Below, one piece after another: positions 1 through 13,160 of a stretch of 64,000 nt of DNA. The notes beneath the pieces were generated by a model. It searched no databases. It was not told the DNA's origin and worked only from the letters and a program-made list of their open reading frames with translations. This DNA comes from Datura wrightii (taxonomy: Eukaryota > Streptophyta > Magnoliopsida > Solanales > Solanaceae). Location of the stretch: NCBI GenBank assembly GCA_035772735.1, contig JASDFA010000007.1, forward strand, positions 84,467,501-84,531,500, written 5' to 3'. Position 1 is the stretch's first letter. The number at the start of each line of letters is the position of its first letter. The translations under genes were made by a program, and so were the position numbers.

Positions 1-3000
1 CCGTAATTTCTAAGTGTCTAAGGCCTAAACTACATCATTTTGAGTTATGAATAGTGACTTTTAAAGGGGTTAAGTTCATTTTAGGACTCATTCATTCATG
101 CATGCAAGGTAGGAAACTTGAGAGGGTGATAAAACTTAGCATTCATCAATTTCTTTTCAATTTCTATAGGGCATCTAAAGAAGTGTTAGAATCAGCTACC
201 AACAAGTATGTTGGGTTATGAATGGATGATTTCTTTCACATCCATGCCCAATGTCACACCTCGCCTTGGGAGGCATGACTGGCACCTAGTGCCCTACTAG
301 GACCTGGACTGCCGAACTAACTGAGCCTAAGCACTTCTGGTGCAAGACTGGCTCTAACTCTGAAATCAAGAAAACGATGGGCTATATGGCGGCTGTAAAT
401 ACAGCCCCCAGCCAACAAGGCCTATAGCCACCTATTAAAAGTAAATAGCTAACCAGAAACAACTGAATATAAGGAGTCCTATGTTGGCCAACAAGGCCAC
501 CATGATGTCTAGTTATAGCTGAAAAACGAAATCAGGCGCTAAACTGATCTGTGACCAACAAGGTCACCAACTAAAAGTTGAACAAGACCCCACACGGCCA
601 TCACATAGAATCTAAAACACATAAATGGCCCCACACGACTGATACATCTAACCACAAGGAATATAATACAATCTGCAATCCTCTAGGAGTAATAAGATAG
701 TCGGGACAGGGCACCGACCTACCCATACTATATAGGAAAAAAGAAACTAAACCTCTATCACCCAAGCAGGAAGGTGCAATCAACACAGAACAACCCACCG
801 GGGCCCCCATAAGCCCTAGTGAGTACATCTTAATCTATTTACCCCTACCCCCGGTCATACCGCATCACCTAGTATCTATAAGCATCCTACCAGTCCCCTG
901 GGTATGCAACTCGGGCCCGCTGGGCCCCCAACTATAATTGTACCTGAGTCCGGAGGACTCCTAAAATTAACACCCCGGGCGCAAGCGCTCGACGGGGGTA
1001 TATAAAGGGCAACCATGGAAAAATATAGGGAACTGGCATCCTATCTTCGTCCCTAGAACACGGCATGTCGCTCCGTAGAGCGACGTATCCTCGCCCTCTG
1101 GCGGACAAGTCGATACAGCCATTAACCCTGGGGCGGTCACGAAGCTGTACAGGTAATCCAACCCAAAACAATACAATCAAGTCTCAACTGATAGCAATAA
1201 CTACATATAATACACACTGAATATGATAATAATATAATCTCTGACATGTTGTACTGAGAGTCATCTTGGATTACTATGTTGGAGAAGCTGACAAATAAAT
1301 CTATCGGTATAGCGAGAGCGTATCTGGCCTTCTAGGCCTCATCCTAATGCTACTCACTTCTAGGATAATTTGTATGACTGTCTACAGGCACACCATGTGC
1401 ATGTATTTGATCAGAGGATCCTGATAGTGATCATGATCTCTAATAATCTGGGCTGAATAGAGTGAGGTATGAAGTAGTCTAACAATACTCTGAATGTCCT
1501 ACTCGAACATCTGTAGCACATGCATAACTGAGGAGTTACGGATGGCTAACTACTTTATTCTTCTAATTAAACAACTATAGAGTTGGGCTTGGTCGAACTT
1601 GCTTCTAGGCGATCGGTCCCTGGTTCTTCATAGGGAGCTTACCGATCTCCTTAACTAGATAACCACTGTACTAACAGAGTGCTACTGACTCCTTAGGCCT
1701 TGTCTGAATCTACTCAGATCTATATTGTTGTTTTGAGTGCTATATTATTCTGGGCAATTCTCAAACTTATAGGCAATTCTATATAGAGTGGCCCTGTTTT
1801 GGCACTCTGTACCTGGATACCTTACAAGAACCGGCTAGGGTACTAGCCCATCACTGGCTACTGATGTGGACCCCTCCTTGGGGTGCCCATGGGTTTATTT
1901 GACTTGAACGACTAGGCTGGCTTGCTGGGCATTCTACATGATAGCCGTTAAATCTACTAAGATTGACAATCACTGATAAGGCTAAAGGGACAACATGCGA
2001 TCACTCAATACACTGGAGGACCCTAGTGTCGCTAACTCTGAATATACCTATTCTGTCTCTACTTCTAGTTCTGGAACGTGCGATAACGTTAATGACCTCT
2101 AAGGATGCTTTCCTGCTAATACAGGCGCCAACTGGTCGTTAGACTGCCTAACTGTGCCCATACTGTTTAACCAACTGATTCAGGCTACTAACTCTTACGA
2201 GCCCCCAAAATCTAGGTCTGGAAACAAACATATAAGTCTACCATCCCAAAAAGCTGAGAATAAAAGAGTTTCTATAGCGTCATATGTGAGTCACATTTAA
2301 CCTGCTCACCTTTTAACAAGGGGGTCCTGCAGTACGATCTGTATATGAGTTCTAACAACTAACCAGAACTTATGTAACTGTAATCCCTATTAGCAGCTAA
2401 TCGCCACATATCTGATATTTATATACGTAGATCAATAAATGCTAATTGCAACATATAGAATTACAATCCAATGGTAGGAACCATCTGCAGCATCTAAGAT
2501 CGTTATTTCTTTTTGAGAACATAAGTCGTAACACTGTACGACTAGGATACTTGCCGAGAGTTAAGCCTTACATAGCTTGGTCGTTGTTTACCGATTAGCT
2601 GGCGTGTTTCGGCTCGTGTTCAACTTCCCTTCTCAACTGAAATCATGTTACTGGAAAGATAGGATTAGTTTTATCACTAAATTCGGCAAAAAGGAAAACT
2701 TTATATATAAATATTAACTATATTTCTAATTAAACGGAACACGGTCGAAACCTCATTATTTCTCGAAGATCTAGAAGGGAGAAATACTTACTTTAAGCCT
2801 GGGATCATATTGACACTAGTTTGGAGCAATTCCAACAACTTTGACTCAGGGGCACGATGATTCGCCGGGCAAATTTCATGAAACTAACTCCGTAGAAATG
2901 CTCCCTGCAGCCTTATACTTCGATACCCGAAGTTAATTTGGATTTGGACGGCGTTTGACGGTGTAATTGAAAGAAAATTATATATTCCCTTCGTCCTCCC

Positions 3001-4850
3001 TCTGGTTATGGTCAATCTATATGAGGAAATGACATAAAATTAAAGGGTGAGGCCTATATATACTTGCAGCAAAATACATAGCAACGTGGAACGTTGGCCA
3101 ACATGCCATTTTGGCTCCCTGCCATGTTGGCTAACGCGGAGGTCCCAGCTCCGTGCCACTTTGCCCCTCTAGGCAGCGCAGTTCGGCCTCTTCTTGTGAA
3201 ATTCCAACTTGGCACTCGTTCGGCCTTTCCCCGGGCCCTTTCCTCGCACGTATGGCATTCTAAAACTCTCAACCAACATGCGAATAGGCCAACTACATGC
3301 TAGAGACTTATGGGGTATAACACCTAATCCCTCTCTAAAGTATGAAATTCTATGCCTAATCTATGGGGTTTAACCCCAAATGCATTAGTCCTCTATTTCT
3401 ATATGTAGGTATGATTTTATTATGATTCTACTATTGAATTATGAAGCATGGAAAAATTTTATAATGTTTTCAATTTAAAATCGGGATTCTAGTTTTATGA
3501 ATTAAAAGCCCATAGATGAAATGTTCATGAAAGATGATATTGTGATGAGTATATGATGATGATGAGATATTATGATGAAAAGAATGTTTTGAAGCTACCC
3601 ATGTTCACGATTGTATTTTCTATAAGAATTGAGTGTTCCTAAGTATGATAAATCTTTGGGAAATGCCCACATGTTAAGTACGGATGATGATTTTCCCGAA
3701 TTAATCTTACCACATTGTTTTGGAGCAAAATCTCCCAATTATATTTTTAGCTTGTGGTATGTTTTGAGTTAAAGTTTTCCTATGTATAGCTTACCACATG
3801 GTTTTTGAGCGAAGGCTCCCAATTATGTTTTCAGCTTGTGGTATGTCTTAAGCTAAAGCTTCTCATATGCGTGATTTCATATTTAAGATGTATTTGATCA
3901 TTGAACTTCGTCAATAGACAATGTTGAGCTTCATTATAAAATGATGTAGAGCACATGCATGTTTTGGGAGTAATGTCTAGCACCGAGTAGGCTAAGGGTC
4001 GATCACCCTATGCCTCAAAACTATGCACCAACGTAGGTTTACACTATTATATATATTACTTTGGGACCTTCCTCATGAGCTTTCCCTGCCCCAATGGGCC
4101 TTCAGCTTGATATCAATATCATGGTATCGTCCCTATCCCTAGCAAGGATTTGGACGGCTCTACCTATTTGAGTGTGATAGTTGGGACCACGTAAGCTCTA
4201 TCATGGTATATCGGTTAAAATACAAGTCTCTCGTTGTTCCCCATGATTTCAATATTCATGTTCATTGCTTATGAGATTTACATATATAAGCATGTTTGGA
4301 GCAGGTTTGACTCAATGTTTAGCTTTATTTATAAATGTCAGATTTTAGCTTTCAGTCAATTGATTATGTTATGATATATTATGTTACGATATATTATGTT
4401 ACGATGAGATTATGATTTCAAAAAGAATGCATGCAAGTCCTACTCTTAGACTCTTAATGTTTATGACATATTATGCATTGTCTTTAAATAATTTTGTTTA
4501 CTTTAGCGGTTTTACATACCCTGCATACTCGGTACATTCCACATACTGACCATATACTATATGTTGTATCATTTCATGATATAGGACCTGGCTCCCAGGT
4601 TCAACCTCGCTCGTAGTCAGGTTGTTAGAGTTAGCATTTGCATTGTTGGTGAGTCCTCATCTCTCGATGACTAGACTACTCAGATTTCATACGTGTATTC
4701 AATTTTAGTTTTTTTGAGTTATTTGGGGTCTTTTCCTATCACCTCATCATGTTTAGAGGCTTTTCAGAAATATATATGTACTCAGCTTTAGATTTTGTAT
4801 TTTGATGTTATGTTCAAGTTAGACTTCCGCTATGAGTATATGGTTGATTA
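1..4850 (+). mobile_element. Family B 5' LTR, split by a solo LTR (parts 1-251 and 3323-~4850)
   Basis: The first 251 bases and the stretch from 3323 match, in order, successive parts of the family B LTR at 6822-8976: 'cctaaactacatcatttt', the 'tgcatgcaag' block, then the 'agcttgtggtatg', 'gcaccgagtaggcta', 'ggtgagtcctcat' and 'gaggcttttcag' blocks. The gap is a family A LTR in the opposite direction. The left end lies outside the window. On the right it runs without a primer-binding site or gag straight into the end of RNase H near 4953, so the element has lost gag, protease and most of RT. LTRs carry the promoter and polyadenylation signals of a retrotransposon; this one is a relic. Edges inside the element are approximate. 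Confidence 0.7.
252..3322 (-). mobile_element. Solo LTR of family A (Ty3/gypsy), minus orientation
   Basis: Read on the minus strand it starts TGTTATACCCCATAAG and ends GAGGTGTGACA, the same termini as the family A LTRs at 38356-40821 and 43028-45780. It shares internal blocks with them, such as the 'ggccaacaaggccaccatg' and 'cccctacccccggtcat' regions. A TATA-like GTATATATAGG lies near 3053-3063. There is no internal region on either side. Five-base flanks are CCCAA (247-251) and CCTAA (3323-3327), a target duplication with one mismatch. That fits an old insertion reduced to a solo LTR by recombination between its two LTRs. It sits inside the family B LTR. Confidence 0.75.
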
Positions 4851-4952
4851 TTTAGTTTCTTGATTGAGTTAGATGTATGCTTATGCCATAGATCGAAAAG
4901 TCTCTCGAGGCTCCTTGACCCTTGTTACAATCCGATCCTCCATTCAGTTCGT

Positions 4953-6560
4953 GACAATTTGCAACAAAGGAGATGGTTAGAGTCGCTGAATGACTACGAC
5001 TTGAGTGTCCTTTATCATCCGAGTAAGGCCAATGTAGTGGCAGATTCCCTTAATAGGCTGTCCATGGAGAGTGTTTCTCATGTAGAAGATGGAAGGAAAT
5101 AATTGGTGAAGGATATGCAATGGCTTGCACAGTTAAGGGTTCTCCTTGTTGACTTGACAAATGGTGGTGTCATTGTAACTGGTGAAGTTGAAGGAAGTTG
5201 TTCAGAACAAGAAGATGGTGGTCTCTCCTAAGAGGGAGATGGGGTGCTTTGGTATCAGGGTCATTTATGTGTCCGGACATCGATGATCTGAGAGAACGGA
5301 TGTTGTGTGAAGCTCATGGTTCCCAATATTCTACACATTCAGGTGCCACCAAGATGTACATTGACTTACGAGAGTTCTATTGGTGGAGTGGCATAGAGAA
5401 GGACACAACAAATTTTGTGTCTGAGTGTGCGGATTATCAACAAGTGAAAGTGGAGCATCAAAGACCGTGTGGTGTGCTACAATACATCACTATCCCTACT
5501 TGGAAGGGGGAGGAAATCAATATGGACTTTATCATAGGGTTGCCTCGTGCACGTCGACAGTATGATTCTATTTGGGTGGTTGTAGACCAGTTGACTAAAG
5601 CAACCCATTTTCTACCAGTCAAAAGTACTAATTCAGTGAAGGACTATTCTAGATTATACATCCGGGAGTTAGTCTGATTGCATAGAGTGCCTTTATCCAT
5701 CATTTCAGCTAAAGGTACTCAGTTTACCTCACAGTTTGGAGATCATTTCAGAAAGGATTGGGTACTCAAGTTAAGCTTAGCACAACTTTCACCCACAGAG
5801 AGATAGTCAGGCTGAGCGGGCCATTCAGACTCCCGAGGTTATGTTAAGAGCATATGTTATTGACTTTAGAGGTAGTTGGGATGGTCATTTACCTCTCATC
5901 AAGTTTTCTTATAATAATAGTTACCACTCTAACATCCAGATGGCTCCATTTGAGGCTCTTTATGGATGGAGATGTAGATCGCCTATTAGTTGGTTTGAGG
6001 TAGGTGAAGCTATGTTGATAGGACCAGATTCAGTTAACGAGGCTATGGATAAAGTTCATCTTATAAGGGAAAGCTTAAAATAGCTCAGAGTCATCGAAAG
6101 TCATATGCTGATGTGAGGAGAAGAGAACTTGAGTTTGAAGTTGATGATTGGCTATTTTTTAAGGTGTCTCCCATGAAGGGATTGATGAGGTTCAAAAAAA
6201 AAGGAAGCTTAGTCCCTGATATGTTGGTCCCTACAAGATTGTGAGACATATTGGCAAGGTGGCCTATGAGTTGGAGCTAACAGCGGAGTTGGCTTCGGTG
6301 CATCTAGTTTTCAATGTATAATTATTAAATAAATGCTTTGGTGATCCGACCTTAGTTGTCCCGATGGAGAGCATAGGTGTAAAGGATAACCTTAGCTATA
6401 ATAAGGTTCTAGTTGAGATCCTTAATAGTTAGGTTCGGACTTTGAGGAACAAGGAAATAGCTTCGATGAAAGTATTGTGGAGGAATCAGCTTGTTAAACA
6501 AGCTATGTGGGAGACCGAAGTAGATATGATAGCTAGATACACCCATTTATTCTCTTCCGA
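4953..6560 (+). pseudogene. Broken Ty3/gypsy pol: end of RNase H, integrase, chromodomain
   Basis: Reading frames across this stretch give, in order, the end of RNase H (QQRRWLESLNDYDLSVLYHP, VADSLNRLS), the integrase zinc-finger region (HSGATKMYIDLREFYWWSG, then a degraded CxxC), the integrase core (INMDFIIGLPRARRQYDSIW, VDQLTKATHFLPV, then FEALYGWRCRSPISWFEVGE) and a chromodomain-like tail (RNKEIASMKVLWRNQ, MWETEVDM). The chromodomain marks a chromovirus, Tekay/Del-like. The frame is broken by a TGA at 5675-5677 where family members have Arg, by frameshifts near 5103-5198 and 5740-5840, and by another after 6083. It is certainly dead. Gag, protease and RT are absent, so the element is internally deleted. 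Confidence 0.85.
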
Positions 6561-6808
6561 CTCAGCTCCAGCATTAGGTATCAATTTCCTCCTTAGTACT
6601 CTATTCATTTTCATGTCAAGTTCATGTCTCTCAGTTCCTTTCATATCAGTGCATGTATGGGTAATTCATGAATTCAGTTCAGTCATGTACATCAGTACAG
6701 AGTCAGTCACTTCGTCAGTTTTCAACTTCATATGTTCAATATTTGGGATTGCAGTTCCTTTCCCCAACTACTCAATATATTTACCCACATTCAAGGATGA
6801 ATTTTTCC

Positions 6809-6821
6809 AAGGGGGAGATAT
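6809..6821 (+). other. Polypurine tract before 3' LTR
   Basis: AAGGGGGAGATAT directly precedes the LTR start TGTAATACCCC. In LTR retrotransposons this purine run primes plus-strand DNA synthesis. Similar runs precede the LTR starts at 25524 and 43028. Confidence 0.7.
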
Positions 6822-8976
6822 TGTAATACCCCAAAAGTCACTAAGATCAGACCTAAGGGTTCAACTGAGAAAGTAGGGAAAAATCATGCTAGGTCATAGA
6901 ATGACTCATCAAATGACCCATTAAGTCACTTGAAGGATTGTCCAATGACCCGTTAAGTATGTGCTAAGCTAGAAGATTGAGCTTGTTCTGAAACTTAATA
7001 GGTGCGATGATCACCCCACAAGTCATGGCATCCTTGGTTAGGTGTGCGAGAAAGGGACTGGTAGTGTAGGCAACAAATGGAGGGATGAGTCATCGTGCAC
7101 CTAACGACTTTTCAAGTGACCCGTGAGGGGAGGAAGTTCAGTAAATGAAGATTTTCCCAGCGAAGGTAATGAGTGAGGACCACGAGTTGTTAGTGGACCC
7201 AATGACACATTAAGTCCCTTGTGATGACTGGCAGTGTCATTTTTCCTGTGAAATTAGTAAGGGTGTTTTCATAAAACCTAAGCTCCTAAGACCTAAACTA
7301 CATCATTTTAAGCTCTGAAAGAGGTGTCTAAAGGGATTAAACCTATTCTAAACCCTTCCCCTCCCATGCATGCAAGACTAAGACTTCTCCATTGAAGATC
7401 AAGCCTAGAATGCTCCAAATTCTTCTCAAAATCCCTTGGGCTTTCTAGAAAGTTGTAGATTCAGTTCTTCCAGGTATGCTAGTCCATGAAGGAGGGTTCC
7501 GTTCACTCTCATGCTCATATACCTCCTCAATTTTATAAATCAAATCTCAATTCAAATTATGATCAAGAAGGGATTTCGATCTAATTTCATAGAATTCTTT
7601 AAAATTGCTATTGGGTCGATTCCCTCTATGTTTTAAAGTATGTTTGATGATTAATGGGAAGTTTTTATATATGTTTTGATTATAAATTCATATGTTCAAG
7701 TTTTAGAAGATTTTTCCCAAGTATGCAAATTCATGAAAAAGTATACTTTATGATTGATGATTTCAAGTATGATGAAATATCTAACATGCATCTATGTTAC
7801 AAATTACCCATATATGAATCTATAATTTTGACTAGTCAAGTCTATTTCAAATATGCGTGATCTTCAAATTTTGGGTAATCCCACTCAGTTTAAGCATGTA
7901 TTCATGATTCAGTTTATCTCTATAGAAATAAGCTTACCATATGGATTTCGGAGTCTCTACTCCCACTTTTCAACTTGTGGTATGGTTTCAGCCTCATTGA
8001 AAAACGATGGTGAGAACCTTGCATATTTGTTGGAGAAGTGTCTAGTACTGAGTAGGCTAGGAGTTCATGAAAACCCCAGTCTCAGAACTACGCACCAATG
8101 TAGGATTATACATTTACCTTGTGAGCTTCCCCTGCCCTGAGTAGGCCTTCATCTTGATATTGATATCATGGTAGCTCCCTTAACCCTAGCAAGCCTTTAG
8201 ACTTCTCTATCCACTTGAATATAATAGTTGGGATCATATAACCTCTATCGTGATGGTGTCGGTTATATGGCGAGTCTCCCATTGTTCCTCATAATCTCAG
8301 TTATGCATGTTTTTAACTTATGATATTATGTTTTCAGCAGGTTTGACTCAGTGATCAGTTTATCAGCTTTTACTTATTATTTTAGTTTCAACTTTGGGCC
8401 ATTTGATTCAGTTATGAGATTCAGTTTAAGACTATTCATATTTTCATATTTCAGCATGCAGTCCGTACTCTCATGATCTACTAATTTATTTTTATATGCA
8501 TGATTTACGTTAACACTTACTATGTCGATTTTACTTATCCTTGTATACTCAGTATATTTCAAGTACTAACCACATACTATATGTTGTATTGTTTCATGAT
8601 ACTAGTTTAGACATTCATACTCGATCCCGCAGCTTAGTCCAGTTCTCTTATTGGTGAGTCCTCATCCTTCGAGGACCTTCAGATTGTTGAGTTGGGTTAC
8701 TTTCAGTTTCAGACTTGTAGTGAGCTAGTTGGGGATGTTGTCCCATCAGCTCTTCAGTTATGTTAGAGGCTTTTCAAACAATATGTATAATCTCAGCTTG
8801 TCAACATTGACTCTGTATTGTTGAAGTGTGTTTCAGATTTCTACTTGTTCATATTTCAGTTTTTAGATTCCGCTTATGTACGTTGTTTAGTATCATGTTC
8901 ATGTCATGGGTTGACTTGGAGCCATTTATGGTTCTAGGTTCTATGTCTTGATATGGGCCTATGTTCTAGTCGTGCA
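6822..8976 (+). mobile_element. 3' LTR of the family B element
   Basis: It starts TGTAATACCCC after the polypurine tract and ends near CGTGCA at 8976, a degraded form of the GTCATGACA end seen at 29889 and 47631. About 430 bases at the start hold many short copies of the 'acgag/gactcgt' type. The rest carries the shared blocks 'cctaaactacatcatttt', 'atgcatgcaagac', 'gagtaggct' and 'ggtgagtcctcatcc'. It pairs with the truncated 5' LTR at 1-4850. The short ORFs inside (7654-8140, 8377-8562) are AT-rich chance frames. Confidence 0.75.
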
Positions 8977-9984
8977 GTTAGCTCAGGAAGAAATTTTTTT
9001 TCTAAGTGTTTGTCAAGGTGAGAGGCGCGTCCTGCCAGGTATGTATTGGACAAAAATTGTTTTGTCCATGGGTCAAATTTGACCCAAGGACCTTAAAATT
9101 ACTAAAAACTCATACACCACACCTTTATTTTAAATCCCAAAATTCATTCACTCTCACTAAAATGTCAAAAGTAAAAAAGCAATAAAATTCTCTCTCCTCC
9201 CTCACCAAAGTCGTAACTCCCCTCCCTTTTTCCCCTCCATTGTTGTCTTCTCCAAGGATCTTGGTGAAGCAAATCTATTCAACTAAAGTAAGTATTTTTC
9301 TTCTCTCTTTGTTATTTAATGTTATAAGCATGATCCCATACCCTTCTTCTCTAAGTTGAAAGACCCAAAAACCACCATTGTTGGTGAAAATTTTGAATTT
9401 CACAATGTGGGTTCTTATAACTTTAATATCTTGAGTTCTTCTATAAGAATGTTATATCCTTGTTTGGGTGTCTTGTAATTAGTTGAATTTAGTGAATCTA
9501 AGTTGTGGGTGTGAAGGGAGTGATGATTTGAATTCATGAAATTAGTGGGTGGAAACATTGATTGTAGAGAGATAAAGTTCTTAGTTCTTGAAATTCTTGA
9601 GTCTGAAAAATTCATATGATTCATTATGGAATGGAGTAAATATCATGATGATTGTGGATTGAATTTCATGTGACTACTTTCATATCTGGGTTGTTTGAAT
9701 TGTGAGCTAAAGGTGGAAAAGTGAAGGGAGTGACCAAAGTGAGACATTCTATGAAAGGAAAAAAATAGGAGAGATGTCAGAAAATTCATGAATATGTTTG
9801 TAATGTAAAGTTAGTGAACAATTTGGATTGATGAGATTTGATATGACAATGGGGGAAGCCTGAGTACCCTATTTGAAAAATTCTCACAACTATACTACCA
9901 AATTAAGTGTGGGGTCAAATTGCACCTTTTATACATTATTAGCTAACCTTGTTATTCATGAACTAATCTTGTAAAGTTCTGGTG
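8977..9984. other. Non-coding stretch between two retroelements
   Basis: AT-rich sequence without a credible gene. It has a pyrimidine-rich block at about 9185-9300 and short repeats of 'aattcatgaaatt' type. It may be leader or LTR sequence of the degenerate element that follows, but no clear LTR ends or primer-binding site can be seen. The 69-codon minus frame at 9415-9624 shows no motif. Confidence 0.4.
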
Positions 9985-12525
9985 GTTTGGTTGTTTGGAA
10001 AGTACTACGGCATCACAAGTTGATAAAGGAAAAGAAGTGGTAGTCACTGATAAAGGGCTCAAGTGTCTCAAGAAGGGAACAAAAGGATCAAAGTCATCGA
10101 CCGCAAAAGCACCTCCTGCTAGGAGGTTCGGAACCAAAGCCTTATAAGATCATGGGCTTAAATGGTTTAACACACAAAAGGAGGCTAACTATGCTCCAAA
10201 AAATCGAATTGATGAGGGATGCCTTGCACTTGAGTTCCCCACCATCAGTGACACTGTCCGTGAGTTGGGATTGGGATCGTGTTTGCAGAACCTTAAGAGT
10301 GCAACCTCACTTTGATGAGAGAATTCTATGCCAACTGGGATACTTCCTTTAGAGAGAGCACCAAGATTAAGGTGCGAGGTCATGTGGTTCGCTTCACGGC
10401 TAGGTCATTTAATGCTTTCCTTGGAACACCTATGGTGGACCCTTTGATGTACTTCATATATGCTCACTTCCCATGAGTGCAAGCCATGACTCATTGTTCC
10501 CCTACAATGAGTCATACTATGACATGTACCTTCTAGCCCTGACACTCCTAAACCAATCAATGAGTAGTACCTTGACTCATTGCCACAAGGCCACACTTTT
10601 TTTGCTGATAACATTTCAAATCCTAAGCCTAGCCTTAGGGACTTTTGGGGTATTACACCACGGTATCTGTATAGAAAAGCTTCATATTATCTAGAAAAGA
10701 ATAGGTATTTCTTGGTGAAAGATGATCGAAAAAAGACTGACATTGTTTGTTTGGCACCTATGGAAATTTAAGAAGATGAATTAAGGATGAAAAGATCATG
10801 GAGGTTTTTGAAAAAGAAAATAAATGCAAGAGGAAAACAAGAACAAGTTTGAGAAGCCTAAAATTAGAGTTGACCTTAGAAGTCTTCCAAGGAATATAAG
10901 ATGGATTCTTGGAAAGTACATGGGATCTAGTTCATTGCAAACTTCTCCGCACCAAATAAAAGTAAGGATGAGAGACAAAAGAAAGAGAGAAGTAACGGTG
11001 AGCAACTTGACAACGTAAGAGAGGAAAAAGGAGATGAGTGATGAGTTAAAAGAGGAATTTGTCAAAAACTAAGAATGAGTGGAAATAATTGAGTGATCTG
11101 AGTTTGAGAGGTAAAATAGAGAGCGAACCAATGCATTTGAGTGATGAAAAAAAAGAAGAGATTAAAAGAATAGAGTGCATAAGAGTGATAGATTCTTGTT
11201 CAAGCTTTATCTAATTAACTCATTCTTTTTGTAGTGTTTCTGTTCAAAATGTGCAGCTCAATGAAGAAGAAATCAATGAAGAGTTGGAACAACAATTGCA
11301 TGAAGTAAGAAAATTCAATTTTAAAGAGGATTTGGAAAGTGTAAAAGCCAATGATTTATTGAAGCAATTGCAACTTGAAGACAAGTTTGACCTTGATTAT
11401 CTCATGTAGTATGACCTTATTGATGATCTATTTGCTTCAAATAAGCTGAACTTGTACCACAAATTCGTGAGGCCAAAGTTTTGACTGAAGATATAACTCC
11501 AATTGGGAGTGATCCTTTCCTTTTTAATTGTTCTTCTTATGAGAGCAATCTGTCATAATGTGATGAAAGAGAGGTGCAAGATAACTTGTGTGAACAAATC
11601 CAAGAGAATTTGAGAGAGAATTAATCTTGTTCACATTCTAATTTACTAAATCTTTCTTGTTTTAGTATCACTTCTCAATCCATGCAGAAATTTGAGAAAG
11701 AACCTTGTGAAAAGGATGGTAGTACGTCATTTGAAGAAGAAACTAATATTGGCCAAAGCTTTAAAGTGTACAATAACTCATTGTGGGAAGAAATTGTAGA
11801 AGACTTTAAACTATTCTCTAATCCCTTATGGTTTCAAAATATCACTAGAGAAGTTACCAATGAATGCAATGAGACAAATGAAATATTTGAAGCCATAAAT
11901 ATTGATAATTTTGAGCGATATGAAGAATATAACAACCCAAGTGTAGAGAAGGAGAAGTGCTCACGGGTTGCTAACTTCACGTTATCTTTATCTTGTTCTG
12001 AAGATCATTTTTTACAAGTTCAATTCAATCCACTTCTCAAAAGAATTGCTTTTGATCCATATCTTGACTATGGTATATCCAATGGTGAGATTAAGTTGTT
12101 TAGCACGAGCAAATGTGGTATGTTTGTTTTGTATTCATAAGCTTTGGTCTTGCTAATCACTCTCTATTGTTTAAAGAGCTTATGAATTTTTGTTTTAACT
12201 TCTTGTGTGGGTAATTACATTATTTTGTTAAATGATATAGTTTTGGATATTTAAAAGGGGTGTTTGTGCATAAAAGAATTAAATGGGTTAAGAGGTTGCA
12301 TGGTCACTACTTGACGTTATTTTTACCAAATTCTTTCTATACTTTCTTTGTTTACCTCCTACTGATTTTGTTTATCATGTTGGTTGTAGGTATTGGTCAA
12401 GCTTTGAGGAAAAATCTTCTTTAAGTCTTGAAGAATGATAGCAACCAAAGAGGCTCAAGTCCAATGCAGGTGCAGATGTAGTCAATGTCAAGATTCGAGG
12501 AAGAATCTTCTTTAAGAAGGGGAGA
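9985..12525 (+). pseudogene. Degenerate 'putative plant transposon protein' coding region
   Basis: From 10000 a frame reads a basic Lys/Ser-rich stretch, then KWFNTQKEANYAPKNRIDEG followed by LEFPTISDTVRELGLG. That is the signature of the 'putative plant transposon protein' family, common in nightshade and legume retroelements (recalled, not searched). It then breaks at stops near 10312. Downstream fragments include PRYLYRKASYYLEKNRYFLV, an acidic NEEEINEELEQQLHEV block near 11250, and a 152-codon open frame (11682-12140, ending FSTSKCGMFVLYS) followed by KWVKRLHGHYLTLFLPNSFY near 12280. The pieces are co-linear but interrupted. It is a dead element; its function is unknown to me beyond its recurrent presence in TEs. 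Confidence 0.5.
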
Positions 12526-13160
12526 ATGATAGCATGCATGGAAGCTCAACATCATTAAAATATATGGATAAAGATTTGGAAGTTCCACCGAATAAGAAAT
12601 TTCAAGACAAAGTCAAATGGGCTGCAATTAGCTATTAAAAAGTGTCTTGTGATGGAAGAAGATCTCACGTCCAATGAAAATATTTTCATCAACTATTACA
12701 TCTATTTGGAAGCCCAAATTAAAGTTCAAGAGGAGAAGGAATGGGGCCCAAATTAGCCCCCAATGGGAGAAATATTGCAGTAATTTTTTAATAAGTTTCG
12801 AGAATTATATTTAAGAGTTGTTTTATTCTATGTTGGCTTCTGAGAACTTTGTGTGTGGCAGCTCTCTATGCCATTTAGTTTTTTTTTATTCTATGTTGAC
12901 TACATTGGTCTAACTGTGGGCAGTCTTCTATGTCCCTAGAGAATATAATTTCTTTAATTGAATCTTTTGACCATCCCCTTCTATGATTCTATATAAAGAG
13001 TGTTCTTTCTCTTCATTGTAACTAAGTTTGATTTAATATATTAGTAGTAGCCTTGTATCTTGTGGAGACCTTTGTAGGTTCTCTTTGGGCTATGCCCTTC
13101 TTGTTCTACTTTGAAACATAGCTTGGATTTCTTCAATGGTAGGATTCTTTGTTTGAGTTC
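12526..13160 (+). mobile_element. LTR-like segment at the end of the degenerate element
   Basis: It follows a purine tract (GAAGGGGAGAA at about 12516-12525) and begins TGATAGCATGC, as a 3' LTR would. It contains a TATA-like TATATAAAGAG near 12992 and a T-rich segment before 'cttcattgtaac', the order expected for LTR U3-R. The right edge is uncertain because family C gag sequence begins by about 13265. No second LTR was found upstream. Confidence 0.4.

Noticed and set aside
10473..11065. Hydrophobic frames that could be read as membrane proteins
   Set aside because: T-rich antisense or shifted reading of the degenerate element; the competing frames are incompatible and lack support.
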